Source: Echinococcus granulosus
Lineage: Eukaryota > Platyhelminthes > Cestoda > Cyclophyllidea > Taeniidae
Assembly: GCF_000524195.1 (NCBI RefSeq)
Contig: NW_020170519.1
Location: forward strand, 137,517 to 201,516
DNA: 64,000 nucleotides
Reading direction: 5' to 3'
Both the position numbers and the translations under genes were made by a program. Shown in pieces: positions 37,650 to 51,400 of this stretch (positions within the stretch are counted from its first letter, which is position 1; every line of letters starts with the position of its first letter). The notes under the pieces were generated by a model. It saw only the letters and a program-made list of their open reading frames with translations, was not told where the DNA came from and did not search any database.

Positions 37650-39630
37650 CTTGAAATAAATAAAATGCCCTTTAGACAGACCCAATCATCGCTGTCAGTG
37701 GTGCTCGACAAGGGGACTGAAAAACACCATGAATGTATCGGAATCAGTTACTCAAGGGCATTGGCTTACTCTTTAATAAAAAAAAATGTAAAGTGTTTTA
37801 CTGGGATCAAAAAAGTACAGCCTTGTTTCATTACTAGCCATGATGCAAAACCCCTGCTTAAGGAAACAGAGATCCTAATGGACTCTCTCCATATGGCCTC
37901 CATAAATACAGCTATCTACAACGGACGCCTTACTTTTAAGTAAACTTTCACATGGAAAAATTAAATCTCTTCTTTTTCACCTTTTCTTCATGCAGCTTCT
38001 TGAATCACCTTGGGAGAGATGTTTAGACGAATGAAAAATTTTCACTAAGGTTACCGGTTCATCAAATAGATAAGAAATGGAGACTTAAAGTAGCAACAGC
38101 ATCTTTGCTTAGTATATGCCGGTATTCGCATCAGTAATGTCAAAAGTTGGGATTTCTCAACCACCTGTTTTCAAGTGGATCACGTTGGGAGGAAGTTAAT
38201 TAATCAGGAGTCACATGCCACCCTTCTTGATGGGCTAAATGACAGCACTCAATCGCCTGTCATATTAGACTGAGTACCGATAATTGCAGCACACAAATAA
38301 AATCTCGAATCAGAAATTTACAAACGCCTACCCATTTGCATGATGGTTCGCCAACGTTGCAGAAAATGCATCTTCATCCATCCTATACTTGGTTTTAAGG
38401 TCCACCTAACATCCAAACTGCTACTTAATTTGATATCAGTAGCTTTAGATGTAGTAAGAATCTACGAGGAATTCCTCACCGTTTGTACTTGGCAGACACA
38501 TGGAAATGCCTATTCACAGTCTACCCTCGTAGGCCCACCACCCTCATTGAGATCCAAACAAGTTTTCTCTTAGCCGTTCTGCTTACATGATGCAACACTT
38601 CTTCGTATGCCCTTAATAACATCATAGGCGCAAGTTGAAGGCTGGCAATGCAAAAGTCGCTACTCATTCGCTTTCTGCATTAACAAAAAATCCTGTTTCA
38701 ATGAGAAGAATGATCAAGGCGTCATTCCATATCGTTAATGAGCCTACTAAAGCCTTATTTTAACAAGTATTGAGTCACTATCTTCATTTCGTCTGATATA
38801 GTGTCCGTTGAAGGAACCTTCATACCAAATAGGTGTTTTGGGTATTGTTTCTCTAATCACGTTGAACTGATACAGCCTTTGATCTATTCATAGTGCTTCT
38901 GAATACTGTCCTACTTCATCGCGTCTTACTTTGTCGCATGGCGGACTACGCAGATAGCTATACGATGAATGCGCAAGTCTGCAACCTGGAGGGTCACTAG
39001 TAGGTGGGATTTAAGATAAAGGACCTTTTGACCGACAGTAGTTGCCATTCCACCAAGTGCTCAAGCCTATACCTTTACCATTTTCAATACTGTAAGCCAC
39101 AATGATAGATAGACAGCACTTTTTCCTTTATGTTGTCATGGTTCTTGTTGAAGGTGTTGCCACCGCTACAGCTGTGAAATGAAAATATGCTGCTCACATT
39201 TTCCCTCTTCTAATTATAACAACATTAAACGCATTAATGAAACGTGAATTTTAATTTTTTGTCATTAGCTACAATCAACTCCAATTTCCTGATCTACTTC
39301 AACTCCACACTGGTGGACTTGAATGGGTAGTGATCATGACAGCGATCCCTTTGGCACCTACTGTTAGTTTATGATGTTTTCCACTTCCTCTTGGAGAAAT
39401 TCAAGATTCACGACAGTCAGAATCCTTTATTCTTCCATACTCATCCGGAGAGTTGTGTTTGTAAACCCATTCCTATTCAAACCTTTATAATTCCTTATTT
39501 GCTTTCCTATTTAGAGGTTTACCATAACCAAGGGCATTGTTTCCTGCATGGACTGCCACCAACCCTATTCTACCTTCCAAAAGTCTTTAACTGTGTGATT
39601 TTTTGGGGGAAAACGCAAATAATTACCTTG
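37650..39630. other. gene-free stretch downstream of the Rho-like gene
   Basis: No exon was recognised. Short plus-strand frames (37665-37943, 38340-38573, 39391-39678) have no family motifs, and the last begins at TTG. Confidence 0.35.
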
Positions 39631-39636
39631 TTTATT
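39631..39636 (-). promoter_or_regulatory. possible poly(A) signal of the Rho-like gene
   Basis: AATAAA on the minus strand, about 250 bases beyond the stop at 39889-39887, is a typical distance for a short 3' untranslated region. Confidence 0.45.
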
Positions 39637-39886
39637 AATAAAACAATAAGTTGCAGTGGAAAGCCTTCTGTAAAATGATAAAAAATGCACCCATTCTCAA
39701 ACACACGCTTGAATAACATGGAAATTTTAAAAACCTTGGTATGGTGGATAAATGGATCTGGAAAGGATTCAAGAAATAGATATTCATTGCTACGGATAGA
39801 GGAATGGAGCCAGATGGGAAGTATAGATAGACGGAATCTGGCTGAATGAGCCTCGCGTAGATTCAGAGTCGACGCACCAAGGAAAT

Positions 39887-42800
39887 TCATGTCTCAGAAG
39901 TTCGAGGTAGGCTTTTTCGGGATTTTTGAATAGCCTCAGCATCTGTGATTGATCTGCGACTCGAAATGGAGATGGAGAGGTGGCGAACAACTCTGATGGG
40001 ATTCGGAATGGATTCCTTCATCACCTCGAGGACTTCACAAAAGCCGATTTGCAATTTAGAGGAGCATTCAAAATAACTGATTGCTCCAATTCTCTCGGCT
40101 AATGCTGAACACTTGTTGAGAAAAAAATTTATTTAGTAGCAGTGTTTAAATTTTTGCTTAGGTGGAGGTAAATGGAAAGCTGTGAACTTTCCACTTTGCG
40201 TATGTAACGAGTCTTTAATACTTTAAATGAAGATACCCTATTTCGGACTTGATTTGAGACCAGTTTTGCTGTTCTTTCATTTCACACGACTATGAAGAAA
40301 ATTTGCTTTTGCTACGAACCGGTTATATTGTTAGGCCACATCAATGAGTTTGATCAGACTCCCTTCGATGGTACTAGTCAAACGCAAATAAGCCATCTTA
40401 ATCTAAAATGCTTTTCAATAGCCCACTAAGTCAATGACTTCAGCGTAATAGGTAGTAAAGTAAAGGGATCTGTAGCATAAACACTACCAGTTTTCTAGAA
40501 CTTCTTCACACTTGCAATACATCTACTTCTATGGATTGTTGCAACAGAATTCCCAAAGCAAAGTCAGACTGAAACATTTTGGCAATTCACGCGTCAAGGA
40601 AGGTTTGTATCTCAAATGAATAGTTTATCATAGCCTGTCTGACGTTATTGTCGAAAAGCATCTGCTGTTGATAGCAGAACCAGCCGAAGAGATTCAGCCT
40701 GAAGGAATGGAAATTGCGTGGAATTTTTTAAACCACCTCCAATTCAAAGCCAGCATCATGGGTATTATTTAAGGGTGACATTATGATTTTCATCTCGGTT
40801 CTGTGTCTCCTTTCATTTCATCCAAATGTCCCTGTAATGACTGGTGCAGAGGACCACTCAGTACGCAAGTCTGGGATGACAGTGAAAACGGCACAAGCAA
40901 TTTGTAGTTTTTATGGAGTAATACAGTCTCGACCATAAATATCAGAGGACTTTTCTGCACAGTTTGTCTGGGAAATGTGATGCTGAGTGAAAAATGAAGT
41001 TGCAGAGATTTCTTTTAACCGTTTTTTTTCAATCTACGAGCATTTTTCTTCGTTGTTCTATTTCTTTTACAAATAAAAACGCGAAACTGTTTTGAGCCCT
41101 TAAAAATCTTCCATCTGGAAAATACAATTGCAATTTATGGACCACCAAATTTTACAATTAGCTCAAAACAAAGTTTAACTTAAGGCTAACGGCAAAATCC
41201 TAGAGAAATGGACTTTAGGGCCCATTGAGGTCAACTAATGCAAAAACGCCTGTTTGTAGATAACACTGATGGGCTTAAGAGTCTCGCTGATAGCTTACCT
41301 GGTCAAGAGTTGGGCTCTGGACTCCTCGTTCATGAAGTTCCCTGTTCACATCCTCGTCTCCTCTGAGGTCACTCTGTAGGCCAATCAGAATGACGGTGGC
41401 ATTCGAGGGCCCGTGTTCCCTTATCTCCTGCATCCATTTTGTGCACACATTCTCAAAAGATTCCGGTATAACTACGGAGAAGCAGACCGCAAAGATATGT
41501 GTGCCCTGATAGGCCAGAAGTCGGATGTTCTGCAGGTGATGCGCGCCTATAAAAGTGGCAGAATTTTTTCGACCACTGCCACAAATCTTCCTGGAGATAC
41601 AAAAACTATTTTGTTCAGAAGGCATGTCTTCGAACTACATATTCGAGATTGACTGGTTGGGTTTGTCTATTATAATTCCTCTATGTATAATAAACGGCGA
41701 AATAACCGTTGGTATATCCCATTTGCTACCAACCATTGTCGACTTATTCTGTTGAAATTTCCGAAAAAGTCGGGAAAATTGTGGGGGAGTTTAAATGCGA
41801 TGGCAATCATAAAAAGAGAGCACTACATTTTTGGTTTGCACAATTCACCTTTTTAATAAGAACATATAAAACCATTCATTTGGAAAAGCTATCTTTCTGA
41901 ATATGCGTGAAGGAACCGGATAAGCTATGGGGTCTGGTAAGCTCATTCATGCGCAAAGTTCAATCTTGAGAGTTCTGCACCTCAGTCCCCACCACACTGG
42001 ATATCGCGGAATATGTAAAAGTGAAAGCGTCCCTAAGAAGACATAAATTATTTAAGCTACGTTGTTTTGAATTCGTTTAACTGGTTAGAAACTGAAAGAG
42101 TTTTAGTTCCTCCCTACGGTACTAATGAGCCCCAAAAAATATGCGTATTTCAGAATCAAAAAAGCTGCTCGTTGTAACCATAACCTGAATTGCGATGGCG
42201 TAAGATTTTGTGATTAGGAGGAGGGATTTTTTGGTTATTGCACAAGACTGTTAAGAAACGAATGACACTCGCATTCAAACCTCTCAAATGAGCAATAACC
42301 ATGTGAAATTTCTTGTCGAGGTGGTGGAACCTCGGTACAAAATAGTATGCAAAAGGAAAAAAGAATACTGTACAAAATTGTGGTTTCTTTAAAGGAAGTA
42401 AAAGTCAATTGTTTTCTATATTTTGTCAACCCAGAGACTCAACCGCTTAGCCTCTCCTAGTCACAAAATCTACGTAAGCGGTTTTAAATGTATGCACCTA
42501 ATTCTGGAAATGTCAAGATTCTATAATTAGTGGAGAAAGGACACGTACTTCAGCACTCCTTGTCACACAAACCTGTTTCATTCATTCTACAAATCAAGTC
42601 CGAAGGTGCTTTCATGTTCTAACCATAAAAACGGCCGTACTAATTGCGTGTATCAAGGTCCGTCCTACTAAGTCTTGACCCCACCGTATGGGAGCATGTT
42701 TAAACAGTTCCAGTTACCTAGGCTGAACGCCTTTTTGGAATCAGAAAATCAGTTTGAAGACGTACAAACATGAGCCTTAATTTTCGCACTCTTAGGAGTT

Positions 42801-43498
42801 GGACACCATAGGTGAAGGCCGTGCCCACCAGTATCCTTTGGTTTAATCTTAAACACTGTTTGTCTAAAAGTAGGCATTTTAAGGTGTCACGGAGAAGTTA
42901 TTTCACTTTCCTATCCCCTTTTATGCTTTATTTTGCAGTGCGATTAATAGATCGCCAATGTTCTACAAATCTAGACCTTTTTTTAGTCACATCAAGTTGT
43001 TTCAGTGAAGTTAGAGCGATCCAAGATTTCTAACTTAAAAGTACTCTCCTTGCAGTCAACTGACAAGCCTATAAATCTCTTTCATGACTTTATGGGGATA
43101 AATATAAAGTTAGCAGGTCAAGATTCCACCACAAGTAGGAAGCAAGTGTATAAAATTTTACGGTTTCTCTTAGTACATAGCTCTTTCTAATCTTCTAGGT
43201 GAAAAGAATTAAGTCGTTCAGCATGATAACCTTTAAATAGAGGTTGAAATTATGCTTGCTGAAAAGTAATTAAAGAGAATATTTTTTTACCAGGAGTATC
43301 CCAACAATCAACGAGCATGAGCCTTCCCTCCCGCATTGTTCTCACAGGCGTCATATTGACCATAGTCGGGCAGTACTGGCTGTGGAAGGAGTGGCCCGAG
43401 AGCCGCGAGATGAAGCACGACTTGCCGATTCGTTCATCTCCCACCACAACACATTTAATGGTCAAAATGTGATCATTCTCTGCCTCGGGTGTTGCCAT
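39887..43498 (-). CDS. atypical Rac-like Rho-family GTPase, three exons
   Basis: Rho GTPases switch between GDP and GTP to control actin and polarity. Exons are 43498-43291, 41546-41299 and 40111-39887; all junctions are GT-AG and in phase, giving 226 residues and TGA. Start context is good (A at -3, G at +4). The P-loop is GDERIGKS (20-27), switch I is YCPTMVNMT with Thr45 kept (Rac Thr35), switch II is WDTPGA (66-71), the base-recognition motif is LQSD (126-129) instead of TKLD, and the last motif is ECSS (167-170) instead of ECSA. The Rho insert region aligns with Rac (LRGDEDVNREL and following). The C-terminus is a Ser/Arg-rich tail ending TSET with no CAAX box. Substitutions at Rac Gly12 (Glu), Ala59 (Pro) and Gln61 (Ala) predict poor or absent GTP hydrolysis. 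The frame and splice sites are intact, so I do not call it a pseudogene. Confidence 0.85.
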
Positions 43499-44373
43499 TA
43501 TGCAGTAGGACTGTGCCTTGACTACTGTGCGTGGAAGCACGTGGCATGAAGAGTAGCAAATGCTTGCACCAATGATAGTGGCATAAAATCACTCTCAATT
43601 CACTTCACCTTGGTGACGATGTTGTTATTGGTGTCGGTGGAGGTAATGTTGCATTATTCTTCATTTTTATTGGCTGCAGGGCCATAGTGAAAGGTTATTG
43701 TTCACCTTCAATTAATATTAATTTGGTGTAGTGAGAGATGCGGCAATAAAATGCTACAAAAATGAAAGCACTTGACGAAGCTTATTTGCCAATTAGCTGT
43801 GATCCTTTTCCTCGTTTCAAGGTAAATCTTGCGCCAATCAACATAGAAGCCACGTAAAACTTTTTTACCGTTTCAAGGTTTATCCAACTCAAATTCCTAG
43901 ACCCATCCAAACTTATTAGGTGGATTTTCTACTAAAGATGCTTTCTCGTGTTTAAGTAATTGTAATTCTAATTTTATTTTTGAGTGTGTAGATCCTTCTA
44001 CTTTCCAGCCATTTGAACTCCAAACTATCTGTTATATGAGTCTCTCTCAATCATTCTGTACGCCCACAATAAAGTTAATTTATGCTACAATGCCAATAGA
44101 AGGAAGTTGGACATTGCATTGGGAGCTGTTAGACAGTAAAAATAATTCATTATTAAGGTGACTGTGTATTTCGCCAAAACGTTCTAAAGGGAAAGCATCT
44201 ACCATCGATGCCCGAATCTACTAAGCTTAACTGCGGAAGAGACGGCAAAAGCCTGAAGGCTAATGACAAAGACCCTAGCTTCAAGTTCTGCACATTGGCC
44301 AGTAATGTACCAGAAACAGAATCAAGCTACTATGCTAAATTAGTAGGACGGTGTTAGGTTTTGGTACCATTCT
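43499..44373. other. upstream region of the Rho-like gene, up to the repeat junction
   Basis: It holds the 5' flank of the Rho-like gene. A GTG-initiated extension of exon 1 to 43540 is open but has no ATG and is not used. A GGT/GTT-rich patch lies near 43610-43650. No other gene was seen. It ends at the junction where the second copy of the long repeat begins. Confidence 0.4.
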
Positions 44374-46479
44374 GTGTTGCAAAAAGGTGGAAATGATCAG
44401 GATAGGCGGGTTTACAGCGTTACCATAGCAACAACCGACGATAGGGCGAATAACAACTGGGTGTAGCTCTGTAAGGCTACTTCAACTTGCCTTCTTTTTT
44501 GAAGTAGATAATTCAGTGGAAAATTATATCTAAGTGGAATTTGCCGGCCAAGGAAATTTAATTAACCTTTATCATCCCTATGGAAGGGGTCTTCATGCTA
44601 GGATTCCCCAATGGTATCTGCGTAATACACCGGCAACAATTCCATAAGAAACCCTCTCATTGTGATGAAAGCTTATTATATCATTTACGGTCCTTTCTGG
44701 TGGATGATTTTAATAGCTCGAATACCTGTGGCGGCAGAGGAGTTTTCCCACTGTGGGTAGCATACTCACACCTGTTCATGCAGTTGCAGTGGTCCCCTTA
44801 ATCGTCCATCCGCACTATCTGTTGTTGAAACAGGAGTCAAATAAACATTTTTTTTATTATTTAATACCTTAATACAAATTCTCTATGCAGAAAAGGAGGT
44901 GTATCTTACTTATCGTATGTTGTCTGCTTGCGTTATCAAATAAAACGGCTCTTTTTTAAAAGAAAATATGTATATATGAAATTCGTTTAAAGGAATAACT
45001 CTTTGCCTTTTGGGGCCTTCAACCGGCAAAAAAACTTACGTATTTTTTATTTTTGGGGTGGAACAAATGTATAAATATCCTGCAGATGTTAAGTTTGCCA
45101 TCGAATTACTCCCAAAAGTCTACAATGTCACCGTTCTCATAATAAAAGAAGTCAAAACTTTTTTTTTCGAGCCATTCATTTCTTTTTTTTACATTAATAA
45201 GGCACATATGGCGCACCTTTTTAAACTTGAAGCACAAAAGGTTTGCATTAAAATTTGCGCTTTCTCAACCGTTACAGTAAGTGCGCTAAAGCACCGCTTG
45301 GATAGAACAACAAGGTTAAACATATTTGGATATCTAAATTTTACTGGCAATCATAAAGTAACAATGGAGTGTCTTAGAAGCATCTGTCGCAAAATTAAGG
45401 TGCCAGCAAACCTTATAGATGATACTCACGTCCACGAACGGCCATGTAGGTAGATAAGTAAGTAGGTGGTTGGATGAGTGTGTGGGTAATAAATGGATAT
45501 TTGATAAACAAAAGGGCTTCAGAGGAGCATCAAGCACCACATTTTAGACTTCTTTATATTTAAATGTGGCACAATTTCATTATACTTGATTGACCAATCA
45601 AATTGCCATTTAAGAATGGGAAAGATTCAATTATCGGTAGATCAGAGATACCACAAGCCTACTTTGCCGTTTTCAATTTCAACACCAGATCCCAGGCAAA
45701 AAGTCGGAGCGGTATACCATGCTGTAGGAATCGTGTGAAGAGCGAAATCCTCCCCCTTTTTCATGCAACATGTATGGACCAGAAAAAAAAGCAATTTAGT
45801 TTTTCCACTCTCACCTTAATCCTTAGTCCCCCATTCTCTTCCTTCGAACCGCTGGAAGTTCTGTGCTTGGTGCATCTTTGAGACGATTGTTGGTAAACTG
45901 TTCTTGCAATACGCCAGAACTAAGTAACGCTTGTTTCGTCTTGGCCAACTTTTCTTTTATGTTAAATGTTCATTCAGTAATTCTTATAACTATCCCCGGT
46001 TTCGTATTCTTTCAAATAATAAAATCAGCTCTACCTTATTCGCATATTCAACGCAAATGTTAAACTGGGAGTTACCTTTTCCACATTTTTAAAGCCACTA
46101 TAGAGTAAACCGGATTGGAAGATCGACAGACAATGATAAAACACATGTTGCCTTAAACGGCATCCTCTCTTCTCCTTTCAGTAGTAAATACTGCCTTCGG
46201 TGATTTGTTATATAAGTAACTTTTTTGTAGCACAGGTAACAGGATTGGATCACGCAACAGTAAAATAAATCCTGCAGGTTTTGGAAACAATTCGGTAACC
46301 ATCTGTATAATTCTGCGGAGTTTCGTGTGGATTGGGGACAATAGTACTTCTTTCAAACATTAAAATAAGCTATTTTTGTATTTCTTAAAAAGCCAAGCAA
46401 ATATGCGGGCTAGGCTCCAATAAACCCATCAATGCAGTCTTTTATAAAAGAAAATATTCATGATTGGTAAATAATGTTA

Positions 46480-47108
46480 GGAGCTAATTATTTATTTAAC
46501 TTCCGATTTGGTAACGGACCACTGAGGGGTACCGCCATTGTACCTTCGGTTGGGTGATCTGGCTTTCAGACCATAACAGTAGCATCAACCCCTTCTTTGT
46601 GTCGACAATACATATTCTGCCCGAGTATCAGGTCTTCTTTTGCCCTCGGGGAAGTCTCGGGGTGAAAAAGTGATGGTAGCAGAATGTGGCCCCTACCTTA
46701 AGGGGAAAATACCCTAATATCTACTGCCAGGTGATGAAATGCTGTCTAACGGAAGAAGGGCATACTACGCGGATGGGAGTATATGTGATGATCCTTAGCA
46801 GAAGGTCTGAAAATGAAGTCTGCCTTCGGCAAATACCCTAGTCCGGTGTTCCACGGAAATACCATTCAAAAAAGCGCATTACGGAGATGCCTAACGTTTC
46901 AGCATGAAAATATCAATTATACAAAATAGCGTTACCTCCACCAACTTGCTACTACCTAGGGAAGATTCCAAATAGAAATGGTTAGGCAGCATCGAAGTGA
47001 AAAAGTTACACGAAGGGACAGATGCGAAACCTCTTCCCCAAGGAACAAAGTTAGCTCCCGCCTATTATTAATGGACTCTGCTTTTGGGTCGGCCTACACG
47101 TTCTCCCC
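46480..47108. repeat. dispersed repeat member 1, second copy
   Basis: Identical to the member at 2107-2735, carried by the 44373-base offset of the long repeat. Confidence 0.6.
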
Positions 47109-47317
47109 TCTCCAAACGTGGTTCCCTAATTGAGTGAACCTCCAGATCCAGAAGAATTGCCATAAGGGATAGGTGACGATGGGATGAAGTGTTTTCTGAG
47201 TAGCGTACAAATTCGATAAAAGATACGTTTGGTTCGTGGGCGTTTTCCCTACACCATCGAGTATGCTGTGACCTTGACCAAGGGAAGGGGGATGATGGTC
47301 AAAAGAGGAGTCCATGT

Positions 47318-47498
47318 AGTACATTATTTGCTTGTTTAACTAGTTGTTTTAATAACGGACCGCTAGTCGATTCCATCGTACCTCTACCAGGCTGGCTAGC
47401 TTCTAGACCATATGCATGACCCCTCAGCTCTCGGAAATACACCTTCTGCCCCAGTATTATGACTTCTCTCTGCTATGGAAAAGTCTCGGGGCTCTACA
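47318..47498. repeat. dispersed repeat member 2, second copy
   Basis: Identical to the member at 2945-3125, carried by the long repeat. Confidence 0.55.
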
Positions 47499-48458
47499 AT
47501 CCAACAAAATTTTACATTTTTTCGTGCTCTTTATGAGAATATTTTAACTACCCGGGTTTTTGTATGAGCATGCTGCCTCCAAATTCTTAAAATTTTGTAC
47601 GGTAGTTTAGTCTCGACATTGTTTATGCTGAAGTAGAATAATACTCGTCTTGCTGTTTGATATGGCATGATAAAAACAACGAATCTTTGCCAAACTACAA
47701 CTTTCTAGGCAGCAGTCTCATAATAAAGGCAAGTTGATGTTGGCTTAACGATTTTGTTGACAACAACCTGCTAGGGATTATCAATTCATCCTCTGGCTTT
47801 GCAGCAGAAGCGTTTTGATAGCATTATTCAAAGCCGAGTTTCTTCAAAGATCACCTCCCAATTCACTACTTATCTGGATAATTTAAAAATACTTGTAATT
47901 TTAAATAGTTTTTTATTACCCATCACTACGTTTGGAGGGATTACCAAATCTCCCTACTTAACTGCTATCGCTTGTTTATAGTGAGTGTGTGTGTGCCAGG
48001 GGTGATTTTATGCGTAAGGCACAACTTCTATTCATAAAATTACTATTTCAGAGCTTTTAATTCTCATCACTCATATTAACCTTAGGGTGACAACTCTGAC
48101 AAGCACAATAAGGTGTAGTGGACACCAGATGGTCGTCCGTGGTCAATGCTCACTCCGCATAGAGCCTTCAGCAGTACCACACAAACCCTAGGAATGGAAT
48201 GGACCAAGTATCTCTTACCAACTCCACCCGTAATGATAAGTTACTTTAGTCAAACAAAATAAAGATGTATAAGACTTCCTTAAGAAATACTATGACATGA
48301 TTGTCTAACATGGGACAGTACACAGCTGCTCTGCCTACTTGGAACAATAGTAACGACAACGGTAACGACATCGTAACAACATCGAATGTGGGAAATGAGA
48401 AGAGATAATGACAGCACAACGTTGGGTCAAAAACACAAAAATCAGCGGTTTGATGAGT

Positions 48459-51400
48459 TCATTTACTGCCGTAATCATGTGCTGTCCACTCCAGTGGATG
48501 TTTGTAGTCAAGTGAATGGGTCGTGCTCGATACGCCAACTGTGGCGTCCTCCGCATCGGAAATTAGCAGTTTTTGATCGAGTTCAACACTTCCCATGCGG
48601 GATTGTGCTGGTTTCAATAGCTCAAATTCAGTGGTCTAGACGAGAAAATGTAGGATTCCCGGCTATTTGTACATTTTAAAGCTTGTAAATCACCACAAAA
48701 ATATGCTCTGGCAGTGAGAAATGAATAACCTAGGTAATTGGCGCCAAACGAGTCTTTCTACATGAAATTTTCCCAAGTAAACTTACGCTATCATTCTCCG
48801 ATTCACTTGACGAAGTGCTATCAAGTGACGAGGGTGTTGGTGGTGGCGGTGGTAAAACTCGGCTCATTTGGAAGTGCACCCTCTGTTTAGGTCTAATTTC
48901 TGCTCTTGATGACCTACTAGAAGCGAATTTGGGCCTTATCACAGGCACCCAGATGTCTTCCTCGGTATCCTCACGACCCCGTCTTTTGGTGAAATCCTCC
49001 TCCTCTTCTTCATCGTCCTCTCCATCTCTGCAGTGCTCATTTGCGGCCACGTAGCCGACAGTGGTTGTAATGAAATTCCGCGTGAAACTTGGAGATGCAC
49101 GATACCTGCGTCGGCGAATCGACTTATTGCGAACCCAAACTAGACCGGCCAGAACGACAATTAGTCCGACTGCGAGGATCATTACACCCACCCAGTAGCT
49201 CCAAGTGTGGGTCTAAAATACGGTTAGCCAGTGGGAAAATCGCTTTGTTTTTTAGAAAATTTCTAATTAGATTTGTTTGGTTTATTCTATAACCAAAATT
49301 TGCTGAACGCAAAGTCGAAAAGTGATCTAATAATCTTTTAGGAAGTTTTAACTGCTTGATTATCAAACTCAAACAAGAACGATACGCCTTTCAGGAAATA
49401 GTTCAACTTGTCACAGAGAGCATTAAGAAGACTAATGTCAAATCACATGTTTGCCAAGTCGGAGGAAACCCCAAATACTTTAATGCAAGCATCGGCCCCG
49501 TGCAACCACACTGCTTCTAACACTTAGATTCTGAGCTCTCTTAGTATGGACCCCTTAGATTAACTAACATGAAGCCTCGTGGATAGTGCTACAGGAAATC
49601 GCAGTAAAAATGAGATAGATGTATCCGGTGGAACAATAAAACCATCTATATGCATGAATAATGCATTCAAGGACTGTATTTTGAACAATTTATTCTAACG
49701 ATATTGGCCAAACTGCATCAAGAATTCCCTAGACGAAAAGCTTGCTACATCAGCGATCTAAATAAAAATGCTCTTTTTATACAATTCAAAAGTCAATCAT
49801 CTGACCAAACTATTATAGTGTTTGCAGTCCAAATTCTTTTAACTGGTTCACTGTTAAACACAAATGAGGACTCACTAACCCTAGACTTCATATCACCCCG
49901 AAGTGGAAAGGCGACTGGTTGGACGTCCTCGAAAAAGACACGTTTTTCATCGTGATCAATCAGCTCCTCGCCCAAGGCCTCAAAGGAGTCGGTGTCAACA
50001 GTACGAAACTACAAAAAATTTCAAACACCAATCTTCCCTGTCTTAGAAAAACAAATTTAGCATAGGCAATTAATAAATAATAGGTATTGATATATTTGTT
50101 GGATATGAAACCAGTATCAAGGAGACGTTTAGAGCCACATTGTTTATTTTCTGCACCAGTTCGTCTAAAGGCCTGACAGTAAGATGACGGCTTACGCTCC
50201 TATAAAAGGGTTTTAATCTCTGAAATATGATGTCTAGATAAATGTTGCGATAAGAAGCGATGCAGTCAATAAACAACATTCTATTCCAAAACAATAAAGA
50301 TTCTCTATTCTGAATTGTATAAGCATTTGAATGGGGCATAATCTCTAGGTTACACTCCATTTTCGTCTTTTAAGTTAAAAAATCACATAACATGTTTTTT
50401 TTTTAAAAAAACCCACACTTTAATTCCGCTCTATTTAGTTCAGTGTCACATAACGTAGGCTACGTTTTACAGAATGGTATAGCAACTAAAGCGCCAACTT
50501 CTGTCCACAGCGTCCCCTGATTGGCTCATTGCACATGATTGTATCTACAGATAGCAAAATAGTAATTTGTTCTATCTACTAGCTTAGGCATTCAAAAGCA
50601 GTGAAGCGGGGACCAAAATATGCCTGGTTAAACCAACATTAAGTTCCATGATTTCAAATAGAGAAATTGACTTAAGCACGAGTACCCCTAATAAGTGATT
50701 GAAAGTTGAATGAATGACTTTTTGAGGGAGAATATAACACATGGTGTTTTATAGTTTTGCTTCTTTTCACCTGTGTTTCCAGTTGGTTACTGCGATGAAA
50801 GACAATCATCTTCTCATCATCATCTTGAATCATCGCGGTGCACTGAATGCTGACACATCGAGTTAAGCCCTTCACAGCATTCCTGTGTTTCCAAGCCATG
50901 TGTCGAAGTAGGTCATTATAGACATCGGTAGAGGCCTTGCCCACGATTCCATAGCTGCTTCTTGTCCGTTCAAACCGTATTCCAATACCACTGAGAGAGG
51001 TAGTGGAGAATCCGCCGACAAAAATTGTTTCCTGGCCCAATTGAAGGCGATTGGTCAAGAGGCCACAACTGTTGGCATTGCAACTGAGAACTGGTAGTTA
51101 AGAGAACACGATGATCACAAAAGACTTATAGGAACATTTTCACTTGTAAAGATCCTTTTGATCCTAAGAAAGCATTTTGCTGCTCGTTTATGCAGAGAAA
51201 TGCACCGCTATCCCAACTGTTATCGGAAAAAAAACAAATTTCTGAGTAATTTTGTTGCTTATAATACCCGAACGAAGCCACAACCACCTTTAATTTATGG
51301 AGCTCGATCTAAGGTCAAAAACTCTTCATAGAGGGTTAGATAAGATCGCTTTTTCGACTTATAATCTAATTTTCTGAATAAGAGATCAAGTTAAAAAAAT

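Noticed and set aside
43499..43540. Upstream extension of the Rho-like protein
   Set aside because: The extension begins at GTG and has no ATG. The ATG at 43498 has a good context and fits the usual N-terminal length.
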